From the NCBI GenBank assembly GCA_934746785.1, contig CAKVFO010000107.1:1-11564 (forward strand): a stretch of DNA of 11,564 nucleotides. Direction: 5' to 3'. Below, in pieces: positions 6,343 through 11,564 of the stretch (position 1 is its first letter; every line of letters begins with the position of its first letter). Position numbers and translations under genes: made by a program. This stretch comes from an uncultured Clostridium sp. GTDB taxonomy: Bacteria > Bacillota > Clostridia > Clostridiales > Clostridiaceae. The notes under the pieces are model-generated. The model worked only from the letters and a program-made list of their open reading frames with translations, made no database searches and was not told the origin of the DNA.

Positions 6343-8136
6343 ATGATTAATGGAAACATTGAAGGTGTTAGAAAAAGCTGTCTTAATGAATTGGAATCAA
6401 TTTATAAGATAAAAACATTAAAAGATGAAGCAGTAAATGAAGAAATTATAAATATAATGGTTAACGTATCAACCATACTAGAAAGAGAAGTAAGCGTTGC
6501 TATTGACAGAAAAGGAAAAGTTTATAGTGTAGCTGTTGGTGATTCAACTTCTGTAGAACTTCCTCTATTAGATATAAAAGAGGGAAGACTTTCAGGAGTT
6601 AGAGTAATACATACACATCCAAATGGATTATGTAACCTTTCCGCTCTAGATATGTCTGCATTATTAAAGTTAAAACTTGATGCAATAGTTGCAATTGGAA
6701 TATATGAAGGGAAAATTATAGATTATTCTCTTGGAACTCTTAATATTTTCAATAATACTTTAATTTGTGAAGAAAAGAAAAATATATCTAAGGAACAGCT
6801 TCTTGCTGTAGATGTATTAGATAGAGCAAGATTTGTAGAAAGTCTTTTAAGAGAAAGTGAAATAGTTGAAGATGATACAGAAAAGGCAATTATAGTAGGT
6901 TCAGATACAAGAGAAAGTTTAGATGAACTTGCAGAGCTGGCTGATGCTTGTAACATTCCTGTTTTAGAAAAAGTTTTTCAAAGCAGAAGTAAGATAGATC
7001 CAGCCTTTTATATAGGAAGAGGAAAGGTTTTAGAAATAGCTGCTTTAAGACAGACTTCTAGAGCTAACGTAATAATTTTTGATGATGAATTATCAGGTTC
7101 ACAAGTTAGAAACTTAGAAAATGCTTTAGGAGCTAAAGTAATAGATAGAACTACTTTAATTCTTGAAATCTTTGCAAGAAGGGCTAAAAGTAAAGAAGCT
7201 AAGATTCAAGTAGAGCTTGCTCAGCTTAAATATAGAAAGAGCAGGCTTATGGGACTTGGTACAGTACTTTCAAGAACAGGTGGAGGTATAGGTACAAGAG
7301 GACCAGGAGAAAAGAAACTTGAAACAGATAGAAGACATATTAATGAAACAATTTATGACTTAAATAATGAACTTAAGAAGATTAAAAAGACAAGAGAAGT
7401 TCAAAGAGAAAAGAGAAATAAAGAAAGTATACCTAAGGTTTCATTAGTTGGATATACAAATGCAGGTAAGTCTACTTTAAGAAATGCATTATGTGATAAA
7501 GCAGCAGCCATGGAAGGAAAGTCTAAAGAGAAAGTATTTGAGGCAGACATGCTATTTGCTACTCTAGATATAACAACAAGAGCTGTAACTCTAAAGAATA
7601 AGGGACTTATTACATTAACTGATACAGTTGGGTTTGTAAGAAAGCTTCCTCATGATTTAGTAGAAGCATTTAAATCTACATTAGAAGAAGTTATTTATTC
7701 AGATCTTTTATGTCATGTAGTTGATTCATCATCAGAAGATGTTTTAGAACAAATAAAGGCAGTTGAAGAAGTTTTAGCTGAACTTGGAGCAAGAGATAAG
7801 GAAACTATTCTTGTTTTAAATAAAATAGATATGACTGATGAAGAAAAGCTTAATTCTATAAAAGAAGCAGTAGATTATAGTGATATAATTGAAATATCAG
7901 CTAAGAAAGAAATTAATTTAGAAAATCTTTTAGAGCTTATAGAGGAAAAACTTCCATATAATCTTATAAAGAGTGAATACTTAATACCTTATGATAAGGG
8001 AGATGTAGTTTCTTTCTTACATAGAAATGGAAGAATATTTGAGGAAGAATATAGAGATAATGGAACTTTTATGATTGTTGAAGTTGATGAAGAAACCTTT
8101 AATAAAAGTAAAGAGTATTCCATAAATGTATTATAA
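6343..8136 (+). CDS. hflX: Long-form GTPase HflX with N-terminal JAMM/RadC-like domain
   Basis: A 597-residue ribosome-associated GTPase. HflX proteins bind the 50S subunit and split stalled or hibernating 70S ribosomes, often after heat or antibiotic stress. The core is present: N-domain (about 181-300, with FYIGRGKVLEI and IIFDDELSGSQVRNLE), helical linker with Gly-rich SRTGGGIGTRGPGEKKLETDRR-like segment (310-331), and G domain with GYTNAGKST (370-378), DTVGF (427-431), NKID (493-496) and SAK (519-521). Unlike the roughly 420-residue form, it has about 175 extra N-terminal residues containing HTHPNGLCNLSALD (90-103). This exactly fits the JAMM pattern H-x-H-x7-S-x2-D, as in RadC-type domains; a possible upstream Glu is E47 or E49. 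The start is ATG 6343, because GAGGTG lies 6 bases upstream; the frame's GTG at 6334 is part of that site. Followed by its own terminator. Confidence 0.95.
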   Translation: MINGNIEGVRKSCLNELESIYKIKTLKDEAVNEEIINIMVNVSTILEREVSVAIDRKGKVYSVAVGDSTSVELPLLDIKEGRLSGVRVIHTHPNGLCNLSALDMSALLKLKLDAIVAIGIYEGKIIDYSLGTLNIFNNTLICEEKKNISKEQLLAVDVLDRARFVESLLRESEIVEDDTEKAIIVGSDTRESLDELAELADACNIPVLEKVFQSRSKIDPAFYIGRGKVLEIAALRQTSRANVIIFDDELSGSQVRNLENALGAKVIDRTTLILEIFARRAKSKEAKIQVELAQLKYRKSRLMGLGTVLSRTGGGIGTRGPGEKKLETDRRHINETIYDLNNELKKIKKTREVQREKRNKESIPKVSLVGYTNAGKSTLRNALCDKAAAMEGKSKEKVFEADMLFATLDITTRAVTLKNKGLITLTDTVGFVRKLPHDLVEAFKSTLEEVIYSDLLCHVVDSSSEDVLEQIKAVEEVLAELGARDKETILVLNKIDMTDEEKLNSIKEAVDYSDIIEISAKKEINLENLLELIEEKLPYNLIKSEYLIPYDKGDVVSFLHRNGRIFEEEYRDNGTFMIVEVDEETFNKSKEYSINVL

Positions 8137-8142
8137 AGATTA

Positions 8143-8180
8143 AAAAGGGCTGAAGTAGAAATGTTTCAGTCCTTTTGCTT
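8143..8180 (+). terminator. Terminator of hflX
   Basis: AAAAGGGCTGAA (8143-8154) pairs with TTCAGTCCTTTT (8165-8176) over 12 bp, including one G-U pair that works on the + strand, with a 10-base loop and then GCTTTA. It starts 6 bases after the hflX stop and separates hflX from the downstream effector cassette. Confidence 0.8.
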
Positions 8181-8232
8181 TATAGAATATTATATTTAAT
8201 TCTAAAAATATATTAAGTTTGTATAATTATTA

Positions 8233-8261
8233 TTTACAGAGTAAATTGTAAATAGTAAAAT
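8233..8261 (+). promoter_or_regulatory. Probable promoter of the effector cassette
   Basis: TTTACA (8233-8238), 17 bases, TAAAAT (8256-8261) - the same two hexamers and spacing as proposed for hflX. TTTAC (8233-8237) and GTAAA (8248-8252) also form a short inverted repeat inside the promoter. The predicted start near 8268 leaves about 29 bases to the first ATG. Confidence 0.5.
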
Positions 8262-8296
8262 AAAGTGGAAAAATAATGAAAAAGGAAGAAAAATAA

Positions 8297-8587
8297 ATGA
8301 GTAAAGCAAGCAAGATATATCCAGAAATTAATAGGTGCAATAAGTTTGCAAACGAACTAAATGATATCAGTGTAACTTTAAATAGACTTACATCTAGTAC
8401 TGAGAGTTTATTTTCAGGGATGACAAAGGAAGCTATTTTAGATTCCTTAAATATTTTAAAAAATAATTGTATGCAGGCTAATGAATCTGTTGCTTCTATG
8501 AAAAAGAGTTTAAATAATCTTATAAATTCTATTGAGAATCACGAAAGAAGAGAAAAAGTAAGGAAGGAAAAAGGTAATGGAAAATAA
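8297..8587 (+). CDS. Small WXG100-like helical protein, probable T7SS targeting partner
   Basis: 96 residues, almost wholly helical by composition, with no signal peptide, membrane segment or recognised enzymatic motif. Two helical stretches (about 8-36 and 43-80) are joined by LFSGMT; F39-S40-G41 sits where WXG100 proteins carry W-x-G in the turn of their helical hairpin, and the size is right. The tail is highly charged and basic. Because it is the first gene of a cassette with a DUF4176 protein and a large toxin, I infer that it is one of the small partners that bind the effector N-terminus for export by a type VIIb secretion system. The start ATG has GGAAG 8 bases upstream. The end overlaps the next gene by 11 bases, indicating translational coupling. 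I cannot assign an exact family; DUF5082/DUF3130-like helical partners are alternatives. Confidence 0.75.
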   Translation: MSKASKIYPEINRCNKFANELNDISVTLNRLTSSTESLFSGMTKEAILDSLNILKNNCMQANESVASMKKSLNNLINSIENHERREKVRKEKGNGK

Positions 8588-8864
8588 AGAGGTAAAAGAT
8601 ATTTTGCCATTAGGAACAATAGTACTTCTTAAGAATGGTAAAAGAAAAATAATGATAACTGGAAGATATCAAATTAAAGCGGATACGGATGAACTTTTTG
8701 ATTATTTAGGGTGCTTATACCCAGAGGGAATAATTAATGCAGATATGAATTTCTTATTTAATAATGAAGATATAAATGAAATTGTACATAAAGGTTATAG
8801 TGATGATGAAGATGAAAATTTTAAAAGCGAGCTGGAGGTTTTGTTAAGCAAAAGAAATAAATAA
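8577..8864 (+). CDS. DUF4176 protein of a T7SS effector cassette
   Basis: A 95-residue soluble protein recognised as DUF4176-like by its opening and core: DILPLGTIVLLKNGKRKIMITGR (8-30), DYLGCLYPEGI (42-52), FLFNNEDINEIVHKGYSDDEDENF (59-82). The pattern 'LP.GtiVlLkng.kkiMI.GR ... dYlGclYPeG ... FnneDI..iv..Gy.de.e..f' is typical. Members of this family recur in Firmicutes type VIIb loci beside WXG/LXG proteins; the molecular role is not established to my knowledge, with adaptor or chaperone functions suggested by context. Its ATG lies inside the preceding gene (11-base overlap), with AAGGAAGG 9 bases upstream. Its stop is followed by the toxin gene 18 bases later, so the three are probably one transcript. 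Confidence 0.85.
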   Translation: MENKEVKDILPLGTIVLLKNGKRKIMITGRYQIKADTDELFDYLGCLYPEGIINADMNFLFNNEDINEIVHKGYSDDEDENFKSELEVLLSKRNK

Positions 8865-8882
8865 AGAAACTTGGGAGATAAA

Positions 8883-11279
8883 ATGGGAGAAATAAAGTTA
8901 AATAGTGATGAACTAGAGAAAGATATAAAAATATTAGATTCCTTAAATGATAGGGTGTGTAATATATTAAGGGATTCGGAAAATATTGGTTTAAAGCTGA
9001 ATACAATTAAAGAAGTAAGTGTATCTTCACAAAGAAATGCACTTTCTAATATGCAGGATAGTTTATATAATTTATCACGAAAATTTGAAGATATGCGTGA
9101 TGATATATATAATGCAGTACGTTCTTATGATAGTAGTGAAAATAATGTTAATAAAATTATTGAAAAAGGTTTAGGATATGATAATGAGTATAAAACACTA
9201 CTAGTTAATGCAGGGGATAATAAAAGCATAATAAAAAGTATAGATGATTATAAAGAAAGTAGTTTAGGAAATGTAGCTGTAAGTAAAGGTGCAAAATCTT
9301 TGTATAATATTGATTCTGTTGATATGGACAATGTTATATCAAATGTTGGACAAGTTACTCTGGCAGATACAACTAATGTTAATAATGTTTTAAAAGAAAC
9401 AAGTTTAAATTCAGTTAATATATTTACAAGAGATTTAAAAAATGCAGTTAGACAGACGCCGACTTTTACAGGTAAATGTGTTACAGCTAATTTACGAGAA
9501 ATAAAACCTTTATATAATGAAAAAGAAAGTCCTAAAATAAAAGATGATTCATTTATAACAACTAAAATAGAAGATATAAAATCCTTATGTAGTGATGTGA
9601 AGAATTGGATAAAGGATGTATTTAATAAGCTAGTTTCTAAGATAGAAGGATTTATAAAATTATTTAAAGAAAAGTTTAAAGACTTTACTCATAAGCTTTC
9701 TGATTTATGTGAAAAGTATTTAGGTAAAAAAATAACTGCTTACATAAAATCTACAATAAAGAATATATGGAATATGTTTAAAAGTGTTGTGGATATTTAT
9801 GTTAGTATAGAATTAGCTTTAGCAGCCCAAGTGAAAAACTTATTTTTAGGAGTTGCTAAAGGGTGTGTAAAGTTCTTTGGTGGTTCAGAAGAAACTATAG
9901 CTGAAATAGAATCTTTGAGACAACAATCAGATGAATTCTTAGAAAAATATGTACCTGATAAAGATGTATTTAAGGTTTCTAAAACAGTAATTGATTTTGG
10001 AAGCTATTTAATACCTTATTTTGGGGCAGGTAGAGCAGTGTTTGAAACATTTACAGGAGTTAATGCAGTAACCGGCGAAGAGATGGGGGCCTTTGAAAGA
10101 ATATTATCTATATTATCAGTTGTAGGAGTAGGAGTATTATATAAAGCTGGAAGTAAACTTTTATCAAAAACAGGAGGAGTATTGTCTAAAATCTCAGGAA
10201 AGGCTTTACGACTATTAGATAAGGGTGGAAATAAACTTTTAAGTAAATTAGAAAAAATATTCCCTAAACTAGAAGGAAAAGCATTTAATATTGAAAAATT
10301 TATAACTGAAAATTATACTAAAATAGCAGAGAAAATTTCTAAAGGTTTAGGAAACTTTAAATCAAAGGTTTTAAATATATTTGAAGATGCAACTAATGGT
10401 TTAAAATCAATGAAGAATAAGACTATAGAATTTTTCAAAAATGCAGGAAGAAAAATTGAAGAAACAGCTTATAAGTTAATGCATACAGGTGCAGACTTTA
10501 TAAGAAAAGTAGCTTGTGGTATAGATGATTTTATTGCAAAGGCAAAGGCTTTAGTACCACAGCATGTTGTATACCCTGATGGAACAATTGGAATTGAAAA
10601 AGGTTTATATAAAAATAATGGAGCTTGCGAAAAAGCAGCTGAAGATTTTATAAGTTATGCTAAGGATAATTTAAAGGAAGTTAAAAAGGTTATTATAAAA
10701 CCTAAGTATTTAGAAAAAGTAGATGATTTACTAACTCATATTACAGAAAATCCTAATGTAAATAAAAATTGTACTTTTGAAGAATTGTGTGAAATATATA
10801 ATGCAAAAGGGGCAAATCCTAAGTATACGAAAAAGGAAATAGCAGCGGCTTATTATAAGTATACAGGTAAGTTAGACAAAATTGATCTTATAGATTATCA
10901 AAAAATACTAAAAGATGATGGAAGACCTGTAACTCAAGCAGGAGTTAAAAAGGGAGAAGCTAAGAATCATGCACATCATATATGTTATAAGAGAGGACAA
11001 GATGGTGTAGTAAATGAAATAGCAATGCAAGGTCAAGAAATATTAAGGAAATATGATATTGATCCTATTCTTGATCCTCATAATTTAGTTCCAGCTCCTA
11101 ATAAAGGACATAGTGAGGCTAATATCCGGGAAGTTGTTGAGGGGCTTAGAAAAGCTGAAAGAAATGGATTAAAGTATGTAGATAGAAAGGGTCTGAAAGA
11201 TGAAGAAAGAATTCAGTATATAAAACAATTTTTATATAAAGAGTTAGAACGGCTAGGTGAAATTGCTAAAGGACGATAA
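8883..11279 (+). CDS. Polymorphic toxin: WXG/LXG-like N-terminus, pre-toxin region, C-terminal AHH nuclease
   Basis: 798 residues in polymorphic-toxin order. Residues 1-95 form a WXG100-sized helical module ending in SYDSSE, whose Y82-x3-E86 fits the YxxxD/E export signal of type VII substrates. Residues 96-360 are a linker rich in Lys-containing amphipathic helices. IPYFGAGRAVFETFTGVNAVTGEEM (377-401) resembles pre-toxin TG regions, followed by a hydrophobic stretch (407-420). The C-terminal about 110 residues are an AHH-type nuclease of the HNH/endonuclease VII fold: NHAHHICYKRG with H698-H699, ILRKYDIDPILDPHNLVP with N734, and NKGHSEAN with H743. The likely activity is cutting nucleic acid in rival cells. 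No signal peptide is seen. The start is ATG 8883, with GGGAG 5 bases upstream; the frame's TTG at 8871 is rejected. The gene is intact. The ankyrin gene follows 37 bases later. Confidence 0.88.
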   Translation: MGEIKLNSDELEKDIKILDSLNDRVCNILRDSENIGLKLNTIKEVSVSSQRNALSNMQDSLYNLSRKFEDMRDDIYNAVRSYDSSENNVNKIIEKGLGYDNEYKTLLVNAGDNKSIIKSIDDYKESSLGNVAVSKGAKSLYNIDSVDMDNVISNVGQVTLADTTNVNNVLKETSLNSVNIFTRDLKNAVRQTPTFTGKCVTANLREIKPLYNEKESPKIKDDSFITTKIEDIKSLCSDVKNWIKDVFNKLVSKIEGFIKLFKEKFKDFTHKLSDLCEKYLGKKITAYIKSTIKNIWNMFKSVVDIYVSIELALAAQVKNLFLGVAKGCVKFFGGSEETIAEIESLRQQSDEFLEKYVPDKDVFKVSKTVIDFGSYLIPYFGAGRAVFETFTGVNAVTGEEMGAFERILSILSVVGVGVLYKAGSKLLSKTGGVLSKISGKALRLLDKGGNKLLSKLEKIFPKLEGKAFNIEKFITENYTKIAEKISKGLGNFKSKVLNIFEDATNGLKSMKNKTIEFFKNAGRKIEETAYKLMHTGADFIRKVACGIDDFIAKAKALVPQHVVYPDGTIGIEKGLYKNNGACEKAAEDFISYAKDNLKEVKKVIIKPKYLEKVDDLLTHITENPNVNKNCTFEELCEIYNAKGANPKYTKKEIAAAYYKYTGKLDKIDLIDYQKILKDDGRPVTQAGVKKGEAKNHAHHICYKRGQDGVVNEIAMQGQEILRKYDIDPILDPHNLVPAPNKGHSEANIREVVEGLRKAERNGLKYVDRKGLKDEERIQYIKQFLYKELERLGEIAKGR

Positions 11280-11316
11280 AATAAATAATATATATTTAAA
11301 GGATAAGGTGAAGATA

Positions 11317-11564
11317 ATGTTAGAAATAGATGTTGATGATATTTTTATAGATGCAGTAATAGCAATAGAGGATAATAAATTTGAAGAATTGAAGAAATGT
11401 ATAGATAAATGCCATGAAGTACTATATTATGCAGATTACATAAGTGGAACATTGTTACATGCAGCAGCAGAAAGAGGAACACCAGAAATGATTGAGTATC
11501 TAGTTGAAAAGGGCAGTGATATAGATAGAATAGAACGTAGCTGGAGTCCTTTGTGCTCAGCAAT
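11317..11564 (+). CDS. Ankyrin-repeat protein, probable immunity protein (3' end outside window)
   Basis: The first 82 codons are present and the gene runs off the right edge. ATG 11317-11319 is preceded by AAGGTG with a 6-base spacer. The sequence opens with an acidic helical segment (MLEIDVDDIFIDAV, then EDNKFEELKKCIDK) and then an ankyrin repeat: GTLLHAAAERGTPEMIEYLV (44-63) followed by EKGSDIDRIE, with the canonical TxLHxAA, GxxxMIEYLVEKGxDI pattern; the next repeat begins as WSPLCSA. Ankyrin proteins are a known class of immunity proteins in polymorphic toxin loci, where they bind and neutralise the cognate toxin in the producing cell. Position directly after the toxin in the same orientation, with no terminator between, supports that role. 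The pairing is inferred from context. Confidence 0.85.
   Translation, partial: MLEIDVDDIFIDAVIAIEDNKFEELKKCIDKCHEVLYYADYISGTLLHAAAERGTPEMIEYLVEKGSDIDRIERSWSPLCSA

Noticed and set aside
6723..6956. 77-codon minus-strand frame inside hflX
   Set aside because: It is antisense to well-conserved hflX codons, Ser/Leu-rich as expected for a shadow, and has no independent support.
8821..9006. 61-codon minus-strand frame across the DUF4176/toxin junction
   Set aside because: Low-complexity Phe/Tyr/Leu sequence typical of the complement of AT-rich Lys-rich coding DNA; overlaps two real genes.
11345..11563. 72-codon minus-strand frame at the right edge
   Set aside because: It is antisense to the ankyrin-repeat gene, whose repeat consensus and ribosome binding site are clear.

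Overview
The window is AT-rich DNA with strong GGAGG-type ribosome binding sites. It carries a spore-formation gene (yunB) and clostridial gene types throughout, so it most likely comes from a Clostridium or close relative; this is inferred from composition and gene families, not from a database match.

Layout. Positions 1-110 hold the last 35 codons of an unidentified forward gene, closed by a terminator. A sodium:alanine-type symporter (agcS family, 192-1592) and a class A penicillin-binding protein (1994-4561) follow on the minus strand. They are separated by a 400-base spacer with a promoter, a palindrome over that promoter, one copy of a structured 44-bp repeat and a strong terminator. 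Divergent from the penicillin-binding protein is yunB (4667-5323, plus). A 310-base spacer then holds a large imperfect hairpin and a second, inverted copy of the 44-bp repeat. Next come hypoxanthine phosphoribosyltransferase (hpt, 5634-6161, minus) and, divergently, a long-form hflX GTPase gene (6343-8136, plus) whose N-terminal extension carries a complete JAMM metal-binding signature.

The right end (8297 to the window edge) is an accessory cassette with its own promoter. It encodes a small WXG100-like helical protein, a DUF4176 protein, a 798-residue polymorphic toxin (WXG/LXG-like N-terminus, pre-toxin TG-like region, C-terminal AHH nuclease) and the start of an ankyrin-repeat protein, probably the immunity partner. 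Together they look like a type VII secretion (T7SSb) contact-dependent nuclease effector with its targeting partners and antidote. No secretion machinery is present in the window.

Four of the long open frames start upstream of the likely true start. For agcS, hpt, hflX and the toxin I moved the start to the ATG that has a properly spaced Shine-Dalgarno sequence. The most novel-looking items are the JAMM-HflX fusion, the effector cassette, and the pair of inverted hairpin repeats with two mutually exclusive folds.
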